In this document: positions 50,696 through 58,237 of the stretch, piece after piece | Position numbering within the stretch: the stretch's first letter is position 1 | How the letters are laid out: each line of letters opens with the position of its first letter | Program-made: the position numbers and the translations under genes | The notes under the pieces: model-generated | Told to the model about the DNA's origin: nothing | What the model saw: the letters and a program-made list of their open reading frames with translations, nothing else | Databases searched by the model: none | DNA from: Oceaniglobus trochenteri | GTDB taxonomy: Bacteria; Pseudomonadota; Alphaproteobacteria; Rhodobacterales; Rhodobacteraceae | Assembly: GCF_020529025.1 (NCBI RefSeq) | Contig: NZ_JACNMM010000002.1 | Location: forward strand, 682,001 to 746,000 | Direction of reading: 5' to 3' | Length of the DNA: 64,000 nucleotides

Positions 50696-52081
50696 CTAGC
50701 GAAGGCGCGGCACTTGCGGGGTTTTGTCGGGGTCAAGCGCGGCGGGGCGCGGCCCGCCCGTGGCCCAGTCCAGCAGTTCGACGGTATGCACCACCGGCAC
50801 ACCCGCCGCGCTGCCGATCTGCATCATGCAGCCGATGTTGCCCGCCGCGATCACCTGGGGTTCCTTCGCCATGAGGGTCGAAACCTTGCGCCTTTTCAAT
50901 TCCTTGCTGATCTCGGGCTGCATCAGGTTATAGGTGCCCGCCGACCCGCAGCACAGGTGGCTGTCCTTCGGCTCCACCACCTCGTAACCGGCCTGTTTCA
51001 ACAGATCCTTCGGGTGGCTCTTGATCTGCTGTCCATGCTGCAGCGAACAGGCCGCGTGATAGGCCACGCGCAGCCCCGCCTGGCCCACCGGCCCCGGCAC
51101 ACCCCGCGCGTCGGTCCCGGCCACCTTCTCGCGCGCCATGTTCGGGCTTTCCCCGGCCCCGCCCGGCATCAGCTTCACCAGCACCTCCGAGACATCCATG
51201 GCCAGGTCAGAAACCTTCGCCGCCTGTTCGGCCAGCGGATCGTTGCGGAACATGTGGCCATAGTCTTTTACCGTGGTGCCACAACCGCTTGTGTTGATGA
51301 TGATGGCATCCAGCGCATCGCGGCCATCCTCGGCCATCCAGGCGCGGATGTTCTTCGCCGCTGCCGCGTGGCTTTCGCCCTCGCGGCCCATGTGGTGCAC
51401 CAGCGCGCCGCAGCAGCCCATGCCCTCGGCCACCACCACCTCGGCGCCCAGCCGGGTCAGCAGGCGGATGGTGGCATCGTTGATGTCGGTGTTCAGCGCC
51501 TTCTGCGCACAGCCGGTCAAAAGCGCCACCCGCATCTTCCGCGCGCCCTGCGCCGCAAACACCTGCGGATCGTCATTGCGCGACACGGGGGGCACCTTTT
51601 TCGGCGCCATCTCGATCATGGCGCGCAACCTTGCATCCGGCACCAGAAAGGCAAAGGGCCGCCCGATCTTCGCCCCCAAAAGGGCCAGGCGAAACAGCAT
51701 CGGGTGGGGCAGCACCCTGGCCAGAAGGCCGCGCAGGAAACGTTCGCCCAACGGGCGGCGATAGGTCTTCTCGATATGGGCGCGGGCGTGATCCACCAGG
51801 TGCATGTAATGCACACCCGAAGGGCAGGTCGTCATGCAGGCCAGGCACGACAGGCAGCGGTCGATGTGCTTGACGGTCTTGGCATCGGCGGGCCGGTCGT
51901 TCTCCAGCATGTCCTTGATCAGGTAGATCCGGCCACGGGGGCTGTCCAGTTCATCGCCCAGCACCTGGTAGGTCGGACAGGTGGCGGTGCAGAACCCGCA
52001 GTGAACGCAGGCGCGCAGGATCTCGTTACTGCGCGCGACGGCGGGGTTTTTCAGCTGCTCGGGGGTGAAGGTCGTCTGCAT
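50696..52081 (-). CDS. glcF: Glycolate oxidase iron-sulfur subunit GlcF
   Basis: 461 residues. Two 4Fe-4S ferredoxin-type clusters: CVHCGFCTATCPTYQ near residues 25-39 and CLSCLACMTTCPSG near 76-89, followed by two CCG-type domains (GCCG near 220, CCGSAG near 385) as in GlcF/lactate-oxidase LutA relatives. Works with GlcD and GlcE in glycolate oxidation to glyoxylate at the membrane. Starts 6 bases after the glcE stop. Confidence 0.95.
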   Translation of the reverse strand: MQTTFTPEQLKNPAVARSNEILRACVHCGFCTATCPTYQVLGDELDSPRGRIYLIKDMLENDRPADAKTVKHIDRCLSCLACMTTCPSGVHYMHLVDHARAHIEKTYRRPLGERFLRGLLARVLPHPMLFRLALLGAKIGRPFAFLVPDARLRAMIEMAPKKVPPVSRNDDPQVFAAQGARKMRVALLTGCAQKALNTDINDATIRLLTRLGAEVVVAEGMGCCGALVHHMGREGESHAAAAKNIRAWMAEDGRDALDAIIINTSGCGTTVKDYGHMFRNDPLAEQAAKVSDLAMDVSEVLVKLMPGGAGESPNMAREKVAGTDARGVPGPVGQAGLRVAYHAACSLQHGQQIKSHPKDLLKQAGYEVVEPKDSHLCCGSAGTYNLMQPEISKELKRRKVSTLMAKEPQVIAAGNIGCMMQIGSAAGVPVVHTVELLDWATGGPRPAALDPDKTPQVPRLR

Positions 52082-52087
52082 CTGTCG

Positions 52088-53188
52088 CTATCCCATCCGT
52101 CCGGGGTTCAATATGCCGCGCGGGTCGAATTGCGCGCGCAGGCCCGCCGCAATGGCGGCCAGGGGCGCAGGTTCGGGGTGGAAGGTGCCAAGGCGGGCGT
52201 GGCTCTCCGGCGCGCCCCGCACCAGGGTGGCATGGCCCCGGACACCGCCCAGGGCGCGGCGCGGATCACTGCCCGCCGCCACACCCGCCCAGATCAGCCC
52301 ACCGCCCCAGTCCAGCAGCAGCCGCGCATCGCCCAGCCGCGCGGCAACCTCGGGCGCATCCGAGGGTTTCACCGAAATGCGCCACACCTCGTCGTCGGTT
52401 CCGGCAAACCGGGCCGCATTGGCGATGTCGCGCCACAGATCCTGACAATCGTGCTCCACCTCGACCGCGCCGAAGGGCGCCAGAAGATCGCGCAGCCGCC
52501 CCACGCGATAGTCGACCGAATTGGCAAACCCCTCGATCCGGATCAAGGCCCGCCCGTCCCGATAGGCCGCGCCCGACACCTCGAAGGGCGAGCCGAGCGC
52601 GGCCGACATCGCCGCGACAGCGCCCGCCACGTCCAGCCCGTCCAGCATCAGGGTGGCCTGCACCGCCGTTCTGGGCAGCACCTTGAAGCTGACCTCGCTC
52701 AGCACCCCCAGGGTGCCCTGCGACCCCGCCATCAGCTTGACCAGGTCGTAACCGGTGACGTTCTTCATCACCCGCCCGCCGTTCTTGATCACATCGCCGC
52801 GCCCGTCTACGAAACGCACCCCGATCAGGGAATCCCGGCAGGCCCCGGCCTGAATCCGCCGCGGCCCCGACACGTTCGCCGCCACGACACCGCCGATGGT
52901 CGGCACGCCATCGGTGCCCAGCAGACCCCGATGATCCATCGGTTCGAACGGCAGGCGCTGGTTTTCGGCCTCAAGCGCGGCCTCGACCTCGGCCAGCGGA
53001 GTGCCCGCCTTGGCCACAAGGGTCAGGGCACCGGGTTCGTAAAGCGTGATCCCGCTCATCCCCGAGGTGCCCAGCCGCACCCCCTCGCCCGCGACGGCGC
53101 CCCGCGTGCCGCCACCCTCGATCCACAAGGGCCCCTCGGCCTCGCGCACCATCGCCGACAGTTCCGCCTCATCCTTCGGCAACAGCAT
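52088..53188 (-). CDS. glcE: Glycolate oxidase FAD-binding subunit GlcE
   Basis: 366 residues from ATG 53188; the frame extends upstream through a dispersed repeat (53194-53226), which is not coding. FAD_binding_4 domain: PKDEAELSAMVREA at 4-17, GGGTRGAVAGEGV near 25, GVVAANVSGPRRIQAGACRD near 100, then FVDGRGDVIKNGGRVMKNVTGYD, all typical of GlcE. Between glcD and glcF, as in the standard glcDEF order. The repeat supplies the G-run before the ATG. It forms the membrane-associated complex with GlcD and GlcF. Confidence 0.94.
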   Translation of the reverse strand: MLLPKDEAELSAMVREAEGPLWIEGGGTRGAVAGEGVRLGTSGMSGITLYEPGALTLVAKAGTPLAEVEAALEAENQRLPFEPMDHRGLLGTDGVPTIGGVVAANVSGPRRIQAGACRDSLIGVRFVDGRGDVIKNGGRVMKNVTGYDLVKLMAGSQGTLGVLSEVSFKVLPRTAVQATLMLDGLDVAGAVAAMSAALGSPFEVSGAAYRDGRALIRIEGFANSVDYRVGRLRDLLAPFGAVEVEHDCQDLWRDIANAARFAGTDDEVWRISVKPSDAPEVAARLGDARLLLDWGGGLIWAGVAAGSDPRRALGGVRGHATLVRGAPESHARLGTFHPEPAPLAAIAAGLRAQFDPRGILNPGRMG

Positions 53189-53193
53189 CCCGG

Positions 53194-53226
53194 CCCCCTG
53201 TTTCTTCTTTGCAAAAATACTCAAAA
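53194..53226 (-). repeat. Dispersed repeat (subtype B), copy between glcD and glcE
   Basis: Minus-orientation subtype B copy (TTTTTGAGTATTTTTGCAAA, then GAAGAAACAGGGGG) directly upstream of the glcE ATG. Its G-run sits in Shine-Dalgarno position. Confidence 0.8.
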
Positions 53227-53240
53227 ATCCGACATCCGCC

Positions 53241-54674
53241 TCACGCGGCACGGCGCCCCTGGGTGCTGGCCAGCGGAAACACCTTGGCCGGGTTCAACAA
53301 CCATTTCGGGTCGAACACGTCCTTCACCCGCAACTGCGCCTCAAGATCGACAGGGTCGTACTGATCCACCATCAGGTCGCGCTTTTCGATGCCCACGCCA
53401 TGCTCTCCGGTCAGGCAGCCCCCCACCTCGACGCAAAGGCGCAGGATGTCGGCGCCCATCGCTTCGCATTTCTCCAACTCGCCGGGCTGGTTGGCGTTGA
53501 ACAGGATCAGGGGGTGCATGTTGCCATCGCCGGCGTGAAACACGTTGCCCACGTCCAGCCCGTATTGCGCCGACAGCTCCTTGATCCGGCGCAGGACATG
53601 CGGGAGCGACGAGACGGGAATCGTGCCATCAAGGCACATGTAGTCGTTGATCTGCCCCATGGCGCCGAAGGCCGATTTGCGCCCCAGCCAGATGCGCGCG
53701 CTTTCCTCGGCCGACTTGCTTTCGCGCAGTTCCACCGGGTTGTGGCGGCGGGCGATCTCCGTGATCACGGCAAGCTGTTCGTCGATCTCGGCGTCCGATC
53801 CTTCGACCTCGACGATCAGCAGCGCCTCGCAATCGGGGTATCCGGCCCCGGCAAAGGCCTCGGTGGCGCGGATGCAGGGGCGGTCCATGAACTCGATGGC
53901 CACGGGCAGCACGCCCGCCTTGATGATGTCCGACACGCACTCTCCGGCCACCTCGTTGCTGTCGTATCCGATCAGCACCGGGCGGGCGCCCTCGGGCTTG
54001 TGCAGAATGCGCAGGGTCGCCTCGGTCACAACGCCCAACTGCCCTTCCGAACCGCAGATCACCCCCAAAAGGTCCAGCCCCGGCGCGTCCAGATGGGCGC
54101 CGCCGATCTCGTGCACCGTGCCGTCCATGGTCACCATGGTCACGCCCAGAAGGTTGTTGGTGGTCACCCCGTATTTCAGGCAATGCGCCCCGCCGCTGTT
54201 CATCCCGATATTGCCGGCGATGGCGCAGGCCAGTTGCGAACTGGGGTCGGGGGCATAGAAGAACCCGTCGTCCTCGACCGCACCCGTCACGCTGAGGTTG
54301 GTGCGCCCGGTCTGGACCCGCACCACGCGGTTGGCATAATCGGCCTCAAGCACATCGTTCAGCCGCGCCACGCCAAGGATCACGCAATCGGCGGTGGGCA
54401 AGGCCCCCCCGGCCAAGGAGGTGCCCGAGCCGCGCGGCACCACCGGCACGCCCATGCGGTGACACAGCTTCAGAACCGCCGCCACCTCTTCGGTGCTGGC
54501 GGGCAGGACGGCGCAAAGCGGCGGGCAGCGATAGGCGGTCAGCGCATCGCATTCATAGGCCTTGGTTTCCCGGTCCTCGTGAATAACGGCATCGGGGGGC
54601 AGGACCTCTTGCAGGGCCGCGACGATCTCGGCCTTGCGGGCGATGATCGCGGCATCGGGGATGGGCATGTCCAT
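53241..54674 (-). CDS. glcD: Glycolate oxidase subunit GlcD (FAD-linked)
   Basis: 477 residues from ATG 54674 (GGAG 8 bases upstream); the frame extends 330 codons further upstream but that part is a shadow of the DUF599 gene. FAD-binding domain with VVPRGSGTSLAGGALP at about 80-95 and MNSGGAHCLKYGVTTNN at about 150; C-terminal FAD-linked oxidase domain with HAGDGNMHPLILF and LTGEHGVGIEK, the family signature. Oxidises glycolate (or D-lactate) and passes electrons to GlcF. First gene of glcDEF. An AT-rich inverted repeat lies just upstream. Confidence 0.95.
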   Translation of the reverse strand: MDMPIPDAAIIARKAEIVAALQEVLPPDAVIHEDRETKAYECDALTAYRCPPLCAVLPASTEEVAAVLKLCHRMGVPVVPRGSGTSLAGGALPTADCVILGVARLNDVLEADYANRVVRVQTGRTNLSVTGAVEDDGFFYAPDPSSQLACAIAGNIGMNSGGAHCLKYGVTTNNLLGVTMVTMDGTVHEIGGAHLDAPGLDLLGVICGSEGQLGVVTEATLRILHKPEGARPVLIGYDSNEVAGECVSDIIKAGVLPVAIEFMDRPCIRATEAFAGAGYPDCEALLIVEVEGSDAEIDEQLAVITEIARRHNPVELRESKSAEESARIWLGRKSAFGAMGQINDYMCLDGTIPVSSLPHVLRRIKELSAQYGLDVGNVFHAGDGNMHPLILFNANQPGELEKCEAMGADILRLCVEVGGCLTGEHGVGIEKRDLMVDQYDPVDLEAQLRVKDVFDPKWLLNPAKVFPLASTQGRRAA

Positions 54675-54696
54675 GATCTGCGCTCCTGCAGGGTTG

Positions 54697-54719
54697 ATTG
54701 GTAAAAAAATATAACCAAT
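54697..54719. promoter_or_regulatory. Inverted repeat ATTGGT ... ACCAAT upstream of glcD
   Basis: ATTGGT (54697-54702) and ACCAAT (54714-54719) with an 11-base AT-rich spacer, between glcD and the divergent DUF599 gene. TGGT...ACCA halves are typical of FadR/GlcC/LldR-type GntR regulators, though their usual spacer is shorter. Probably the glc operon control region; no regulator gene is next to it. Confidence 0.5.
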
Positions 54720-54764
54720 TTTCCCGTCTGGCAACCCGCGAACCGAAACCCTAGTGTTGACGGC

Positions 54765-55472
54765 ATGACATTGCCCGACCGCCTTGCCCTTCTCTCGGTT
54801 CTGGATGCCGCCTCGGTCGCGGCGCTCTTGCTTTGCTGGATCGGCATCGGCTGGTGGATCGAACGCGAGGACGCCAAGCGCCCCTCGGTCACCGTCATCA
54901 TGATGCAATACCGGCGCGACTGGATGCGCGAAATGGTGACCCGCGAACCGCGCATCTTCGACGCGACGGTGCTGGGCGCGCTGCGGCAAAGCACGTCGTT
55001 CTTCGCCTCGACCAGCGTCATCGCCATCGGCGGGGTGCTGGCCCTGATCGGCAATGCCGAAAGGGTGGGTGGCGTTGCCTCGGAGCTGACGCGCATGGAT
55101 GTTCCCACCTTCATCTGGGAACTGAAGCTGGGGCTGGTGGCGCTGCTGCTGACCAATGCCTTCCTGCGCTTCGTCTGGTCGAACCGCCTGTTCGGTTACA
55201 GCGCGGTGGTGATGGCCGCCGTGCCCAATGCCATCGACGATCCGCTGACCTATCCGCGCGCGGGCCAGGCGGGCGAGTTGAACATCCGCGCCGCCTGGAA
55301 CTTCAACCGCGGCCTGCGGTCCATGTATTTCTCGCTGGGCGCACTGGCCTGGCTTCTGGGGCCGGTTCCCCTGTTGCTGGCCACGGCGGCGACGGTCTGG
55401 ATCCTGTGGTCGCGGGAATTCCGCTCGCGCCCGCGCGACATCCTGCTTTCGGTCCCACCCGCGAAACCGTGA
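54765..55472 (+). CDS. DUF599 family membrane protein
   Basis: 235 residues with four or five membrane helices and the family features EREDAKRPS and QYRRDWMREMVTREPRIFDATVLGAL near residues 30-70, then NLRGAWNFNRG-like INRAAWNFNRGLRSMYF in the second half. Known family of unknown function, common in alphaproteobacteria. ATG at 54765 without a clear Shine-Dalgarno. Divergent from glcD. Confidence 0.88.
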   Translation: MTLPDRLALLSVLDAASVAALLLCWIGIGWWIEREDAKRPSVTVIMMQYRRDWMREMVTREPRIFDATVLGALRQSTSFFASTSVIAIGGVLALIGNAERVGGVASELTRMDVPTFIWELKLGLVALLLTNAFLRFVWSNRLFGYSAVVMAAVPNAIDDPLTYPRAGQAGELNIRAAWNFNRGLRSMYFSLGALAWLLGPVPLLLATAATVWILWSREFRSRPRDILLSVPPAKP

Positions 55473-55530
55473 AGGGCGTGGCGCGGCGAGCCGTGCTACC
55501 ACGGGGCCAACACCACATACGGAGCCTGCG

Positions 55531-55890
55531 ATGAAACTCCATCTCACCCTCGCGACCGCCTTGCTGATCGCCACCCCCGCCCTGTCCGATCCGGCCCAGG
55601 TGGAAGGGGTGACGGCACGCGCCACGGATGCCGGGTGGACCTTCTCGGTCACTCTGCGCCACGGCGACACCGGCTGGGACGACTATGCCGACGGCTGGCG
55701 GGTGGAACTGGCCGATGGCACCGTGGCGGGCGAACGCCCCCTCGCCCACCCCCATGAAACGGAACAACCCTTCACACGCTCGCAATCGGGCATCCGGCTG
55801 CCCGAGGGCACCGACCGCGTGTTCATCCGCGCCCGCACGAGCGTGGAAGGCTGGGCGGATGAGGCGACTCCCTTCGATCTTCCGGGCTGA
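55531..55890 (+). CDS. Small exported beta-rich protein
   Basis: 119 residues with a signal peptide (MKLHLTLATALLIATPALS, cut near 20). The mature part is beta-rich and has the pattern of short periplasmic proteins of Rhodobacterales (VTARATDAGWTFSVTLRHGDTGWDDYADGWRV, ending ETPFDLPG-like). Ribosome binding site GGAG upstream. It follows DUF599 after about 60 bases, same strand, so they may be co-transcribed. Family name not recognised. Confidence 0.75.
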   Translation: MKLHLTLATALLIATPALSDPAQVEGVTARATDAGWTFSVTLRHGDTGWDDYADGWRVELADGTVAGERPLAHPHETEQPFTRSQSGIRLPEGTDRVFIRARTSVEGWADEATPFDLPG

Positions 55891-56000
55891 CCCGAATGAG
55901 GCGCCTTCGGCGCCACGACATTCCCGATTGGCGCCTGTGGCACACTTTCCGTCCAATCTCTGCGCCCATTGACCGCTGCGAGCGAGGGAGCCTCCGGCGG

Positions 56001-56026
56001 GAGTATTTTTCGCAAAGAAGAAACAG
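56001..56026 (+). repeat. Dispersed repeat (subtype B), copy after small exported protein
   Basis: Plus-orientation subtype B copy (GAGTATTTTT, CG, CAAAGAAGAAACAG), about 110 bases after the small exported protein gene, in a convergent gap. Confidence 0.78.
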
Positions 56027-56068
56027 CGGAGCGCATTTAGAAGGCAAGGACCTTGCGGTTGGGACGCG

Positions 56069-58135
56069 TCAGCGGCGCCCCTCGCGCAGCCAGGCCGCCA
56101 CGCTGAACAGCGCCGCCAGAAGCAGGAACAGCCAGGCCGAAACCAGCGGGATCACGGTGACATCCGCCGTCAGGTAGGCCCCGCGCGGCGTGATCCCCAG
56201 CCAGCCGCGCCCCGCCGCTGGCCGCCCTTCGCGCACGCGGCGCAGATCGGGCGCGCCATCCTCGATGGACATCACACCGCCGCGTCGCAGATCGACAAGT
56301 GGCTGCAACAGGCTGGCCGAAGCGACGGTCTGCTCGAATTCGCGCGGGGCGGCGGGGCCAAGGGCGATCACCGCCTCCTGTTCCCCCTCGCGCAGACGAT
56401 AGAGCCCGATTTCCGGCGCCTGCCATTCCGTCGCGAAGCGCCCCGGCGCGACCTGTTCAAGCTCCAGCGACGTGACGCTGCCATCGGGGGCCGTGATCTC
56501 GACATTGCCCACGCTGTCGGCAAGCGTGCGGCGCAGGATCGTCATGCGCTGGCCTTCGGCGCTGGCGGTCAGCGCCTCTTCGTCCAGTTCCGGCTCCTTC
56601 ATCATCCAGTGGGCCAGGCGGCGCAGCAGTTCCAGTTGCGGCCCGCCCCCTTCGAAGCCCCGCGACCAGAGCCAGGCCTGATCGCTGCCCAAAAGCGCAA
56701 CCCGCCCCTCGCCCACCCGGTCAAGCACGAGAAGCGGCGTATCGTTCACCCCCTGCATCACGACCTGGCCTGCCACGGGCGAGAGTTCGATCTGGCGCAT
56801 CCAGCGCCCCCAGCCCGGAAGGCCGTCCACCAGCGGCCCTTGCGCGGTGTCCAGCCCCTCGGTCACCGGATGGCGCTGGCCCATGTCGGTCAGGCGCGGC
56901 AGGAAGCCCTGCTCGAAAACGCGGGCGGTGGGTGCGGCGGGCAGGACATCGCCCAGCGGCGAACGATAGATGGAATCCGCCCCGGCGAAATCCGGCCCCG
57001 CCGCCACCAGCACGGCACCGCCACGCTCGACGTATTGCCTGATGTTGTCGAAGTAGAGCGAGGGCAGGATGCCGCGCCGCTTGTAGCGGTCAAAGACGAT
57101 CAGGTCGAATTCGTCGATCTTTTCCAGGAAGAGTTCGCGCGTCGGGAAGGCGATCAGCGACAGCTCGCTCACCGGCACGCCGTCCTGCTTTTCCGGCGGG
57201 CGCAGGATGGTGAAATGCACCAGGTCAACGCTGCTGTCCGATTTCAGAAGGTTGCGCCAGGTCCTCTCGCCCGGGTGCGGCTCGCCGCTCACCAGCAGCA
57301 CGCGCAGCCGGTCGCGCACACCGTTGATCTGCACCACGGCGGCATTGTTGCGGTCGGTCAGTTCGCCGTCGATCTCGGGGGTGCTGAACTGGATCACGTT
57401 CATCCCGCCATGCGACAGGGTGACAGGCAGCTCCAGATCCTCGTTCACCGGCACACGGAAGGTCTGCGTCGCGCCCCCGTCCACGGCGATACGTAGTTCG
57501 GCCGCCTCGCTTGCGGCGCCCGGTACCGCGCCCTGGTCCTCCACCCGCAGGGTCAGGGTCACCGGCTCGTCGATGATGGCGAAGGCCGGGGCGTTGGTGA
57601 CCACCAGCCGCCGGTCCCAATCCGTGTCATGCCCGCTCAGCAAGACATGCAGCGGCGCGGGCAGATCCGGCGCCGATTCGACATCGTGCAGCCGCCCGTC
57701 GGTCAACAGGATCGCCCCGGCCAACCGGGCGCGGGGTTCTTCCGCCATGGCCTCGGACAGCGCGCTCATCAGCAGCGTGCCCTGGTCGCCCGCGCCGTCC
57801 CCCAGGCGCACCACCCGCAGTTCGGTATTGTCCAGCGAGGCAATCTCGCGCTCGATCGCATCCCTCGCCTCGGCCACCTGGGCCGCACGGTCGGAAATGC
57901 CTTGCGACGCGCTTTCATCCACCACCAGGATCACGATGTCGCTCAGGGGCGTGCGGTCTTCCTGCTGCAACGAAGGATTGGCCAGCGCCACCAGCAGGGC
58001 CAGCGCCGCCAGCCCCCGCAGCCACCACCCCGACAGCCCCCGCCATAGCGAAAGCGCGACGATGCCGCAGGCCAGCGCCGCCAGTCCCGCCAGAACGGCG
58101 CGCGAAACAAGTGGGTCGAAAATCACGCTGTCCAA
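56069..58135 (-). CDS. Large membrane protein of MoxR operon (glutamine-amidotransferase-like/VWA-type)
   Basis: 688 residues, starting with TTG at 58135 (AGGGG 6 bases upstream) or GTG at 58126. Two N-terminal membrane helices, a periplasmic VWA-like region (DIVILVVDESASQG, about 66-79), then a long region with a class I glutamine amidotransferase-like fold segment (FDLIVFDRYKRRGILP, VERGGAVLVAAGPDFAG, 340-385), and a C-terminal helix. Matches the membrane component found after BatA/DUF4159 genes in alphaproteobacterial MoxR operons. Function unknown; likely part of a cell-envelope assembly or quality-control complex. Confidence 0.82.
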   Translation of the reverse strand: MDSVIFDPLVSRAVLAGLAALACGIVALSLWRGLSGWWLRGLAALALLVALANPSLQQEDRTPLSDIVILVVDESASQGISDRAAQVAEARDAIEREIASLDNTELRVVRLGDGAGDQGTLLMSALSEAMAEEPRARLAGAILLTDGRLHDVESAPDLPAPLHVLLSGHDTDWDRRLVVTNAPAFAIIDEPVTLTLRVEDQGAVPGAASEAAELRIAVDGGATQTFRVPVNEDLELPVTLSHGGMNVIQFSTPEIDGELTDRNNAAVVQINGVRDRLRVLLVSGEPHPGERTWRNLLKSDSSVDLVHFTILRPPEKQDGVPVSELSLIAFPTRELFLEKIDEFDLIVFDRYKRRGILPSLYFDNIRQYVERGGAVLVAAGPDFAGADSIYRSPLGDVLPAAPTARVFEQGFLPRLTDMGQRHPVTEGLDTAQGPLVDGLPGWGRWMRQIELSPVAGQVVMQGVNDTPLLVLDRVGEGRVALLGSDQAWLWSRGFEGGGPQLELLRRLAHWMMKEPELDEEALTASAEGQRMTILRRTLADSVGNVEITAPDGSVTSLELEQVAPGRFATEWQAPEIGLYRLREGEQEAVIALGPAAPREFEQTVASASLLQPLVDLRRGGVMSIEDGAPDLRRVREGRPAAGRGWLGITPRGAYLTADVTVIPLVSAWLFLLLAALFSVAAWLREGRR

Positions 58136-58140
58136 GTCAC

Positions 58141-58170
58141 GCCCCTATCTTTGGTCGGAAAATATCCTCG
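58141..58170 (-). repeat. Degenerate copy of dispersed repeat
   Basis: Minus-strand sequence GAGGATATTTTCCGACC, then AAAGATAGGGGCG, a degraded form of the window repeat, directly upstream of the TTG start of the large membrane protein. A GC hairpin (GGGGGGC 58190-58196 with GCCCCCC 58202-58208) lies beside it, in the gap of the operon. Confidence 0.55.
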
Positions 58171-58237
58171 GGGGGGGGCGCGAAGCGACGGGGGGCAGAC
58201 AGCCCCCCTGCCCCGCCCGCCGCAGGCGCACCCCCGC

